Below are positions 44,337-50,462 of a DNA stretch of 50,462 nucleotides, piece by piece. Source of the stretch: Bacteroidales bacterium UBA3388 (GTDB lineage Bacteria > Bacteroidota > Bacteroidia > Bacteroidales > P3); contig DEPQ01000063.1 of assembly GCA_002358855.1 (NCBI GenBank), positions 1-50,462 on the forward strand, written 5' to 3'. How positions within the stretch are numbered: position 1 is the stretch's first letter; each line of letters begins with the position of its first letter. The notes under the pieces are model-generated. The model ran no database searches. It was not told where the DNA came from and saw nothing but the letters and a program-made list of their open reading frames with translations. A program made the translations under genes and the position numbers.

Positions 44337-45449
44337 ATGAAAAAAATTAGCCTTTTATTCACGCTATTTATTGCATTCCTTGCTTTCTCTTCTTGTTCAA
44401 GCAAGAGTGAACTTGTGATAGAAGTCCCAGAACTCTCGCAAGGAGAAATCACAATCATATACGCAACACCCGATCAAATAGATTCACGTCAGCAAGAGAT
44501 ATTAAAAACTGTGCAAATAACAAATGGTAAAGCACAAATAGTCTTTGATACAATTTCTTTTGACAAAAAAATTAAAGATTGTACGATGTTGATTCAAGAC
44601 ACAAGCAAACAATTCGCTTATGGCATACCTTTACCATTAGAAAAAGGCAAAACCCTTACAATAAAGATAAGTGGAGTTGATAAATATTTACAAAAAGAGG
44701 ATTATTTGAAAATAACCTATTCTGGATCAAAGAAAGCAGAAGAATTTTCAAAATTTTATAACGACTTAATGGAACAAAATAAAATCCTTTTAAGCAATCC
44801 TGAAAACACAAAAGAAGTTTACGCAAAACAAGCTAATATTTACAAAAACTATATTGAGACAAACAAAGAATCAGGCTTAGTTTACTCTCTTATGATAGGA
44901 CAACTAATGCAGTTTAAACTAAACGACCAAAACTCTATCATAGATTTATGTTCAAACCTATGTCTTAGCTTAGAAGAAAGCAATATTTGGGCGAATTATT
45001 TATGCAAAATCTTGGCTGAACGTCAGAAAAAAGCACTTTCTTCCTCAATATTGAGTTTTACAGCAATAGATAGAGATGAAAAAGAATACACAGAGCGAGA
45101 TATAAAGCCACATAAATACGTCTTAGTATGCTTTTGGGCATCGTGGTGCAAGCCTTGCAAAGAAGAATTGCCACAACTCAAAAAGATATACGAAAAATAC
45201 AACTCCAAAGGTTTAGAAATAGTAAATATTTCAGTAGATTTACAACCTGTTGAATGGTTAGAATTTACAAAAACAAATCCTTTACCATGGCTTTCTTTGT
45301 GGGGAAATGGTCATGAACTCACTGCAAAATATGATTTCCAAACAATTCCTTTCAATATCATAGCCGATGAAAATGGAAAAGTGATAAAAAGAGAATTATA
45401 CAAAGAAGAAATCGACAAGGCAATAGAAGAATTATTCAATGAAGAATAA
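44337..45449 (+). CDS. TlpA/ResA-like thioredoxin lipoprotein
   Basis: A 370-residue protein with a lipoprotein signal ending in FSSC (C20). It has an N-terminal beta-rich domain (about 25-120) of the DUF4369 type common in Bacteroidota, a helical middle, and a C-terminal thioredoxin domain (about 235-368) with WASWCKPC (C271, C274) and the cis-Pro segment TIPFNI. It is an envelope thiol-disulfide reductase, perhaps for protein or cytochrome maturation. It overlaps the next gene by 11 bases. Confidence 0.9.
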   Translation: MKKISLLFTLFIAFLAFSSCSSKSELVIEVPELSQGEITIIYATPDQIDSRQQEILKTVQITNGKAQIVFDTISFDKKIKDCTMLIQDTSKQFAYGIPLPLEKGKTLTIKISGVDKYLQKEDYLKITYSGSKKAEEFSKFYNDLMEQNKILLSNPENTKEVYAKQANIYKNYIETNKESGLVYSLMIGQLMQFKLNDQNSIIDLCSNLCLSLEESNIWANYLCKILAERQKKALSSSILSFTAIDRDEKEYTERDIKPHKYVLVCFWASWCKPCKEELPQLKKIYEKYNSKGLEIVNISVDLQPVEWLEFTKTNPLPWLSLWGNGHELTAKYDFQTIPFNIIADENGKVIKRELYKEEIDKAIEELFNEE

Positions 45450-46038
45450 AATTCGTTTTAAACGCATATCAAACCGACACAAACAAGCAATATATTTTCT
45501 TTTTGGTATTGCATTAGGATTCGGTTTGATATTTTTTTTTGTAAAAGACAAGTTTTCCACCTTAGAAGCCAACGAATCAAAAAATATTACAATCAAAGAA
45601 CAAACTATTTCGCAGTTTCCTGTTAGAGATTCGGTTTATTTAGATCTTAATGCCTCAGACACCTTAGACCTTCAAGAAGTTAGAGGAGTAGGAAAGGTGA
45701 GAGCAAGAAATATATACAAGTACGGACAAAAATTAGGAGGCTATATTAGTGTAGAACAATTAAAAGAAGTATATAGCATAGACTCTGCAACCTTTGAACA
45801 AATCAAACCACATTTCTATGCAGGCAAAACCGAGATTAGAAAAGTCAATATCAATAGCGATGACCCTAAATACTTAGCACGACACCCCTATATTGACTTT
45901 GCTCTTGCCAAAGCACTGATACGCTTTCGCAAAAAATACGAAAAAGACTTTAACTCAATAGAAGAAATCAAACAAATACATTTAATGGACGAAGAAACCT
46001 ACAACAAACTTTGCCCTTATATTAAATTATCCGAATAA
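45439..46038 (+). CDS. Membrane-anchored helix-hairpin-helix protein (ComEA-like)
   Basis: A 199-residue protein with one N-terminal transmembrane segment (about 17-36). Two helix-hairpin-helix units follow, LNASDTLDLQEVRGVGKVRA (about 70-89) and VNINSDDPKYLARHPYID onwards (about 136-153). ComEA-type HhH proteins bind DNA non-specifically, in competence or other envelope roles. Here the protein would face the periplasm if the N terminus is an anchor. No competence genes are adjacent. Confidence 0.85.
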   Translation: MKNKIRFKRISNRHKQAIYFLFGIALGFGLIFFFVKDKFSTLEANESKNITIKEQTISQFPVRDSVYLDLNASDTLDLQEVRGVGKVRARNIYKYGQKLGGYISVEQLKEVYSIDSATFEQIKPHFYAGKTEIRKVNINSDDPKYLARHPYIDFALAKALIRFRKKYEKDFNSIEEIKQIHLMDEETYNKLCPYIKLSE

Positions 46039-46049
46039 AAAATAGAATT

Positions 46050-47081
46050 ATGGAATTTAGTGCAAAACAAATAGCTCAGTTATTACAAGGAGTAGTAGAA
46101 GGAAACGAAGAAGTAATCGTTAATAAACTATGCAAAATAGAAGAAGGCGAACAAGGAGGCTTATCATTCCTTGCCAATCCTAAATACACACAATATATTT
46201 ACACCACAAAATCAAGCATAGTCATAGTAAACCAAGATTTTGTAGCAGAAGAAAAAATAGAAGCCACACTAATAAGAGTAAAAGACGCTTATTCATGTTT
46301 TGCAAACCTTTTAGAAATCTATAATCAATATCGATTCAACAAAGTAGGCATATCATCACTTGCCGTTATTGACCAAAAAGCAACCGTAGGCGAAGAAGCC
46401 TACATAGGAGAGTTTGTAGTCGTTTCACAAGATGCTAAAATAGGAAAGAATTGTAAGATTTATCCACACACATACATAGGCGACAACGTAACAATTGGCG
46501 ACAACGTAACAATTTTTGCAGGAGTAAAAATCTATCACGACACAGTAATAGGAAATAATTGCATAATACACGCAGGAGCCGTTATAGGAGCAGACGGATT
46601 TGGCTTTGCACCACTTGCAGACGGCACTTTCAAAAAAATAGCTCAAATAGGAAATGTAATAATCAAAGATGACGTAGAAATAGGAGCTAACACAACAATA
46701 GATAGAGCAACAATGGGTTCTACAATCGTTGAACAAGGAACAAAAATCGACAACCTATGTCAATTAGGCCATAATGTAGCAGTAGGAAAGTCCACTGTAA
46801 TGGCTGCACAAGTAGGAGTAGCAGGCTCAACCAAGATAGGAAGCAATTGTTTCATAGGAGGACAAGCAGGATTTGCAGGACACATATCCGTAGGCGATAA
46901 ATGTCAAGTAGGAGCCCAAGCAGGAATAATCTCAGAAGTAAAATCAGGTTCAACAATCATAGGCTCACCAGCCATAGACGCAAAACAATATATGAAAAGT
47001 TACGTCTATTTCCGCAAATTAGAACAAATGAAAAAGCAAATAGACAACTTAGAAAAACAACTTAAAGCCTTACAGGAGTAA
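46050..47081 (+). CDS. lpxD: UDP-3-O-acylglucosamine N-acyltransferase LpxD
   Basis: A 343-residue LpxD with the N-terminal uridine-binding domain (about 1-100), the left-handed beta-helix of hexapeptide repeats (about 105-315) and a C-terminal helix. H241 in CQLGHNVAVG is the catalytic base, and the ADGFGFAP loop is near 181-188. It adds the N-linked 3-hydroxyacyl chain in the third step of lipid A synthesis. It is the last gene of the guaB operon; lpxC, lpxA and fabZ are not adjacent, unlike in many genomes of this phylum. Confidence 0.95.
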   Translation: MEFSAKQIAQLLQGVVEGNEEVIVNKLCKIEEGEQGGLSFLANPKYTQYIYTTKSSIVIVNQDFVAEEKIEATLIRVKDAYSCFANLLEIYNQYRFNKVGISSLAVIDQKATVGEEAYIGEFVVVSQDAKIGKNCKIYPHTYIGDNVTIGDNVTIFAGVKIYHDTVIGNNCIIHAGAVIGADGFGFAPLADGTFKKIAQIGNVIIKDDVEIGANTTIDRATMGSTIVEQGTKIDNLCQLGHNVAVGKSTVMAAQVGVAGSTKIGSNCFIGGQAGFAGHISVGDKCQVGAQAGIISEVKSGSTIIGSPAIDAKQYMKSYVYFRKLEQMKKQIDNLEKQLKALQE

Positions 47082-47101
47082 ATTACAATAAATTTACTCC
47101 T
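47074..47101. terminator. Hairpin spanning the convergent lpxD and folE stops
   Basis: AGGAGTAAATT (47074-47084) pairs perfectly with AATTTACTCCT (47091-47101) over a 6-base loop. No T tract follows on either strand, so it may block 3' exonucleases or collisions rather than act as a classical terminator. Both stop codons lie within the hairpin: lpxD at 47079-47081 and folE at 47083-47085. Confidence 0.6.
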
Positions 47102-47691
47102 ATAAGGTGCATAAATTCTTCTCTTGTTTCTTTATTTTTAAGGAAAGCTCCTGTGAAATCCGATGTAGTAGTAACAGAGTTTTGTTTTTGAACACCTCTC
47201 ATACTCATACACAAGTGTCGAGCCTCAATAACAACGGCTACACCCAACGGATTCAAGGTATTTTGAATGCAATCTTTAATTTGTTGTGTCAATCTTTCTT
47301 GAACTTGCAACCTTCTTGCAAAAACATCAACAATTCTTGGAATTTTGCTTAGCCCCACAATGTATCCGTTAGGAATATATGCAACGTGAGCCTTTCCAAC
47401 CATAGGAACCATGTGATGTTCGCACAAAGAATAAATCTCAATGTCTTTTACAATTACCATTTGTTTGTAATCTTCCTTGAACATGGCCGAACGCAAAATC
47501 TCCTCAGGCTTTAAATCATACCCATGAGTAAAAAACTGCATTGCCTTAGCAACTCTCATAGGCGTTGCCAACAAACCCTCTCTGTTTACATCTTCTCCCA
47601 ACAAGGAAAGTATCTCTTTGTAGTGATAAGCAAGTTTTTCTAATGTATCTTCGTTATATCGTTCTATTTTTTGATAGCCAAAATCTTCCAT
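47083..47691 (-). CDS. folE: GTP cyclohydrolase I
   Basis: 202 residues from the ATG at 47691; the frame extends to a TTG at 47709, but ATG is the better start and lies about 20 bases after the predicted transcription start. The zinc site YSLCEHHMVP and later Cys (MSMRGVQK following LC), and the segments GKAHVAYIP, LSKIPRIVD and VQERLTQQI, are all typical. It converts GTP to dihydroneopterin triphosphate, the first step toward folate, or toward 7-deazaguanine, the precursor used in the queuosine pathway that QueG completes. Confidence 0.95.
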   Translation of the reverse strand: MEDFGYQKIERYNEDTLEKLAYHYKEILSLLGEDVNREGLLATPMRVAKAMQFFTHGYDLKPEEILRSAMFKEDYKQMVIVKDIEIYSLCEHHMVPMVGKAHVAYIPNGYIVGLSKIPRIVDVFARRLQVQERLTQQIKDCIQNTLNPLGVAVVIEARHLCMSMRGVQKQNSVTTTSDFTGAFLKNKETREEFMHLIGVNLL

Positions 47692-47717
47692 AACATCATT
47701 TTTAGTCAATTAAACAG

Positions 47718-47725
47718 CAAAAGTA
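47718..47725 (-). promoter_or_regulatory. -7 box for folE
   Basis: On the minus strand TACTTTTG fits TAnnTTTG and lies 26 bases before the folE ATG at 47691. No -33 TTTG is seen at the usual spacing. The box sits in the short gap after ispG. Confidence 0.45.
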
Positions 47726-47731
47726 CACAAA

Positions 47732-49237
47732 TTACTTGGGATTTTGCCATTTACCATCTTCTTTTATCATCTCAATCAATAAAGGCAACGCATCTTCTTC
47801 TGCAATATTAGAATGCACTAACTCTTTTGCTCGATAAAGATGCACCTTATTTTCCAATCCTCCAATATATCCATAATCTGCATCAGCCATTTCTCCCGGA
47901 CCATTCACAATACAACCCATTACAGCAATCTTTAAGCCCTTTAAGTGTTTACATTTTTCTTTTACTTTTGCTAATGCCGATTGAATGTCATACTTTGTTC
48001 TTCCACAAGAAGGACAAGCAATAAATTCTGCTTTATAAATCTCTTCCCCTGTTGCTTGTAAAAGTTCTGCTTGCAAGACTTTGTCGCACAACTCTACTTT
48101 ATCTGCCATTGATTCCATAATCAAAGCAGTTGTGTTGCCCAATAATCTCTCTTGATTAAAGTCTTTGTCCGATTGAACAATAACTCCCGCAGGATAAGAA
48201 GACTTTTTCAACCTTTCTATTATTGCCTCAGGACTTTCTTTGCAAATATCAATTCTCTCAATCATAGAAAAATCAGTAGGCTTTTGACGTTTTTCAAACT
48301 CTGTGTTTAGACTTATTGATTTTTCTAATGAAGAAAAAGGCATATCCCTATAAGCTTCAACAATTTTCTTTGCAACCTCTATTTCGTTTTCAGGAATTTC
48401 AGTTAGCGAAACCCTTATTGTGTCGCCAATTCCAAGAGCCAATAAACTGCCAATGCCAGAAATAGATTTTATTCTGCCCTCAAACTCATTTCCTGCTTCG
48501 GTTACGCCCAAGTGAATAGGGAAATCATATCCTTTTTCCTTCATCATAGCACACAAAGTGCGAGTTGCGTAGTGCATAACCTTGACATTGCTTGACTTCA
48601 TTGACAAAACAAGATTCTCAAAGCCAAGATTGTTGCATATTTCCACAAACTCCATTGCCGAAGTAGCCATTGCAAAAGGAGTGTCGCCATATCGAGCCAT
48701 TATTCTCTGACTTAGCGAGCCGTGATTAGTCCCTATTCTAATTGCAGTCTTGTTTCGCTTGCATATTTCCAAAAGAGGAGCAAGCTTTTCTGTGATTTTT
48801 TCTAACTCCGCAGCATATTCCTCGTATGTATAGTTGATTTTAGATATATTTCTATCGGTATAATTTCCGGGATTTATTCTTACCTTCTCCACAATAGCGG
48901 CTGCAACTTCTGCTGCCTTAGGATTGAAGTGTATATCTGCAATAAGTGGAACGAAACAACCTCTTTTCGCTAATTCGTTCTTGATTTCATAAAGGTTTTG
49001 TGCTGCTTGAACATTTGAGGCAGTGATTCTAACTAATTCACAACCCTTTTCTACTAATCTTAGTGTTTGTTCTACCGTTGAAACGGTGTCCATTGTGTCG
49101 GTGTTAGTCATTGACTGAATCCTAACAGGATTTTCTCCACCTATGCCAAGGTTTCCAACCATTACTTGCTTTGTAATGCGTCTTGAAACAGGGTTTGATA
49201 CCTCCCAAGCAGGAATATTTCTATTCATAATATTCAT
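47732..49237 (-). CDS. ispG: 4-hydroxy-3-methylbut-2-enyl diphosphate synthase (GcpE)
   Basis: About 501 residues from the ATG at 49237, with another in-frame ATG at 49228; the frame extends to 49285 but that part overlaps the promoter. It has the TIM-barrel start VGNLGIGGENPVRIQSMTNT and the iron-sulfur domain with ACPSCGRTKYD and GCIVNGPGE, whose cysteines bind the [4Fe-4S] cluster. It converts MEcPP to HMBPP in the non-mevalonate isoprenoid pathway, which supplies the prenyl synthase at 19964. It is about 130 residues longer than the E. coli enzyme, owing to an inserted domain before the cluster region, as in other Bacteroidota, Chlamydia and plants. Confidence 0.94.
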   Translation of the reverse strand: MNIMNRNIPAWEVSNPVSRRITKQVMVGNLGIGGENPVRIQSMTNTDTMDTVSTVEQTLRLVEKGCELVRITASNVQAAQNLYEIKNELAKRGCFVPLIADIHFNPKAAEVAAAIVEKVRINPGNYTDRNISKINYTYEEYAAELEKITEKLAPLLEICKRNKTAIRIGTNHGSLSQRIMARYGDTPFAMATSAMEFVEICNNLGFENLVLSMKSSNVKVMHYATRTLCAMMKEKGYDFPIHLGVTEAGNEFEGRIKSISGIGSLLALGIGDTIRVSLTEIPENEIEVAKKIVEAYRDMPFSSLEKSISLNTEFEKRQKPTDFSMIERIDICKESPEAIIERLKKSSYPAGVIVQSDKDFNQERLLGNTTALIMESMADKVELCDKVLQAELLQATGEEIYKAEFIACPSCGRTKYDIQSALAKVKEKCKHLKGLKIAVMGCIVNGPGEMADADYGYIGGLENKVHLYRAKELVHSNIAEEDALPLLIEMIKEDGKWQNPK

Positions 49238-49254
49238 TTGTTGATAATAGAGAA

Positions 49255-49286
49255 CAAAAGTACAGAAAAACTCCGAGACGCACAAA
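49255..49286 (-). promoter_or_regulatory. Promoter of ispG
   Basis: On the minus strand a perfect TTTG (49283-49286), a 20-base spacer and a perfect TACTTTTG (49255-49262). The start site should be near 49250, which rules out translation from the upstream end of the long frame (49285). Confidence 0.75.
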
Positions 49287-49304
49287 AATATTTCTTTGAT
49301 TTAA

Positions 49305-50171
49305 TTATTTGTTTCTTCGTCTAAATTCTGAGGGAGAAAGATTTACCATTCTTTTAAAGAAGTTTGAGAAATTAGCAAGAGAATTAAATCCCAATTCTTC
49401 TGCTATTTTTTCTGTTGAATAATCGTTTTCTAAAAGTCTTTTCTTGCATTCGTTTACCAATTTCTCATCTATCCACCTTTTTGGAGTCTTTCCTGTGTTT
49501 GATTTTATCACAAACTCAAAATAACCCTTAGACAAATTACAACTTTCTGCATAAAAATTAGTGTCTTTGTTTATTGTTTCACATTTATCTAATAGGCTGA
49601 AAAATTTTTCGCAAACTCCATAGTCGTTAAAAAACACATTCTCTGTTTTTTCTTTTAAAGAAAGATAGTAATACGCACGCATCAAATTCGTAACAGCCTC
49701 TATTCTGTAAGGAGTTGTTGTATAAGAAAGACATTTCTTTACGTCTTTGAATAGATTTGAGAAAATCTTTTTCTCTCTTGATTCCAGAGAATACAAAGGC
49801 ATTGCTTTAATTTTGTTGTGATAAGAGGTGTTGAGTATATTGTTTGTTAAAAAATTATCTTTCAAACTTGGAGCAATAACCAAGTAGTGAATTTTTATGT
49901 CGTTGCTGTAAGAAATAAATTCCAATTCATTATTCTCTTGTACAAGAAAAAGAGTAGGTGCTTGCAATTCATATTTTTTCATATCCAACATAACGACAAC
50001 ACTCCCTTTTTCAATGAAAATATCTAAGTAATAATCGGTTTGATAAGGCTCAAAGTTGTTTTTGAGAATTTCAATATCGTTTGAGTACAACAAGTCGTAG
50101 TTTACCTTCTCTTTACTTTTTGCCTTATCAAATTGTTCTTGCCAATTGAATAAACAAGCCTTGTTTTTCAT
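49305..50171 (-). CDS. AraC-family transcriptional regulator
   Basis: A 288-residue protein. Residues 1-170 form an effector-binding or dimerisation part without strong motif. The C-terminal 95 residues carry two helix-turn-helix units, CNLSKGYFEFVIKSNTGKTP and YSTEKIAEELGFNSLANFSN, followed by FFKRMVNLSPSEFRRR, the classic AraC signature. The target is probably the divergent promoter to its right, which has two direct repeats spaced 21 bp. The inducer is unknown. Confidence 0.92.
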   Translation of the reverse strand: MKNKACLFNWQEQFDKAKSKEKVNYDLLYSNDIEILKNNFEPYQTDYYLDIFIEKGSVVVMLDMKKYELQAPTLFLVQENNELEFISYSNDIKIHYLVIAPSLKDNFLTNNILNTSYHNKIKAMPLYSLESREKKIFSNLFKDVKKCLSYTTTPYRIEAVTNLMRAYYYLSLKEKTENVFFNDYGVCEKFFSLLDKCETINKDTNFYAESCNLSKGYFEFVIKSNTGKTPKRWIDEKLVNECKKRLLENDYSTEKIAEELGFNSLANFSNFFKRMVNLSPSEFRRRNK

Positions 50172-50200
50172 AAATAGAAACGCTAAATTTTAATTTTTTG

Positions 50201-50208
50201 CAAATATA
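50201..50208 (-). promoter_or_regulatory. -7 box for the AraC-type regulator gene
   Basis: On the minus strand TATATTTG is a perfect TAnnTTTG, about 30 bases before the start at 50171. The -33 region is not a good match at 19-20 bases. Confidence 0.5.
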
Positions 50209-50237
50209 ATGTAATTAATAATACAAAAATTTAAAAT

Positions 50238-50276
50238 CTTGTAAATCCGAAAAAAGTCCTTGTAAATTAGAAATAA
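50238..50276. repeat. 21-bp-spaced direct repeats, candidate AraC-type operator
   Basis: CTTGTAAAT occurs at 50238-50246 and again at 50259-50267, exactly 21 bp apart, and similarity continues with GAAA after two mismatches. Direct repeats two helical turns apart are the usual binding layout for a dimer of AraC-family proteins. They lie between the regulator gene and a plus-strand promoter and reach its -33 region. Confidence 0.55.
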
Positions 50277-50295
50277 AGTTCTGAAATTTTTATTA

Positions 50296-50303
50296 TATTT
50301 TTG
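50296..50303 (+). promoter_or_regulatory. -7 box of plus-strand promoter at right edge
   Basis: TATTTTTG is a perfect -7 box. The -33 position (50273-50276) is AT-rich and not TTTG-like, as expected for a promoter that needs an activator. Transcription would start near 50308 and run out of the window. Confidence 0.5.
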
Positions 50304-50355
50304 CAAACGAAAATTTTCACAATACTAACGTTAGAAAAAACAAAAAGAAACAACG

Positions 50356-50424
50356 ATGAAAACAAGCACAATTTCGCAAAAGTTTTTATTAACTCCTATC
50401 GCTTTTGTGAAATTGAAGAGTTAA
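50356..50424 (+). CDS. 22-codon ORF, possible leader peptide
   Basis: An ATG about 48 bases after the predicted start site opens a 22-residue frame, MKTSTISQKFLLTPIAFVKL then KS and stop. Its 3' half overlaps an inverted repeat (50393-50400 with 50427-50434), so translation could affect folding of the leader. It may be a leader peptide, a tiny functional peptide or chance. The gene it would precede is beyond the window. Confidence 0.3.
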   Translation: MKTSTISQKFLLTPIAFVKLKS

Positions 50425-50434
50425 AAGATAGGAG
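50393..50434 (+). other. Inverted repeat in the leader at right edge
   Basis: CTCCTATC (50393-50400) and GATAGGAG (50427-50434) can form an 8-bp stem with a 26-base loop. The right arm is a Shine-Dalgarno-like GGAG that would be masked when paired. No start codon follows closely before the window ends. Confidence 0.35.
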
Positions 50435-50462
50435 AAAATTTAATAAGTAATAAAATTTAAAG

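Noticed and set aside
49238..49285. N-terminal extension of IspG
   Set aside because: A perfect -33/-7 promoter (49255-49286) falls inside it, and the extra residues do not resemble IspG.
1..50462. tRNA or rRNA genes
   Set aside because: No cloverleaf with a T-loop GTTCRANNC core or rRNA-like sequence was found in the intergenic regions, which are mostly under 300 bases.

Overview
The window looks like chromosomal DNA of a low-GC (roughly one third G+C by eye) Gram-negative member of the Bacteroidota, probably from the Bacteroidales/Flavobacteriia side of the phylum. The evidence is: many promoters of the Bacteroidota type (-33 TTTG, about 19-20 bases, -7 TAnnTTTG); lipid A genes (lpxD, an LpxL-type acyltransferase); PorX, a regulator tied to the type IX secretion system (T9SS); a secreted protein with a C-terminal T9SS sorting domain; and a GldB-like gliding lipoprotein. 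Most of the window is ordinary core genome in long, tightly packed operons.

Layout. 1-3460: a probable 6S-like RNA with its own promoter, then two paralogous TPR-DUF1232 genes, each with the same duplicated promoter region and a similar terminator. 3451-9794: a MltD-type lytic transglycosylase, a sugar nucleotidyltransferase with a TPR lipoprotein, and porX-tsaE. 9863-11300: a DoxX/MauE-like membrane protein with a thioredoxin-type CxxC, and two small paralogous Cys-rich lipoproteins. 11468-16924: lpxL-type gene, dnaE and queG as one operon. 16925-19140: a small accessory island with a YoeB-type toxin-antitoxin pair, about 425 bases without genes, and an unrecognised gene paired with a PD-(D/E)XK nuclease-like gene behind a promoter ringed by repeated operator-like elements. 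19269-25970 (minus): yicC, a TPR protein, a glycosyltransferase, wecB, a prenyl synthase and clpP, closed by a clear terminator. 26099-36031 (plus): nine tightly packed genes from a YugP-like protease to cinA, ending in a terminator buried in the end of a convergent universal-stress gene. 37163-47081 (plus): eight genes from guaB through two parvulin isomerases, moxR, a TlpA-like lipoprotein and an HhH protein to lpxD. 47083-50171 (minus): folE, ispG and an AraC-type regulator. The right edge holds a divergent promoter with two 21-bp-spaced direct repeats of AraC-site type and a 22-codon leader-like ORF.

Many genes serve the cell envelope: murein cleavage, lipid A, polysaccharide precursors, outer-membrane protein folding (SurA/PpiC), T9SS and gliding. 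They are mixed with information-processing genes (dnaE, queG, tsaE, rluD). The most promising undescribed material is the autoregulated-looking two-gene cassette at 17923-19133. Next come the duplicated TPR-DUF1232 cassettes beside the 6S-like RNA, the Cys-rich lipoprotein pair, and the AraC-controlled leader at the right edge. All family calls come from reading motifs by eye; no database search was run.
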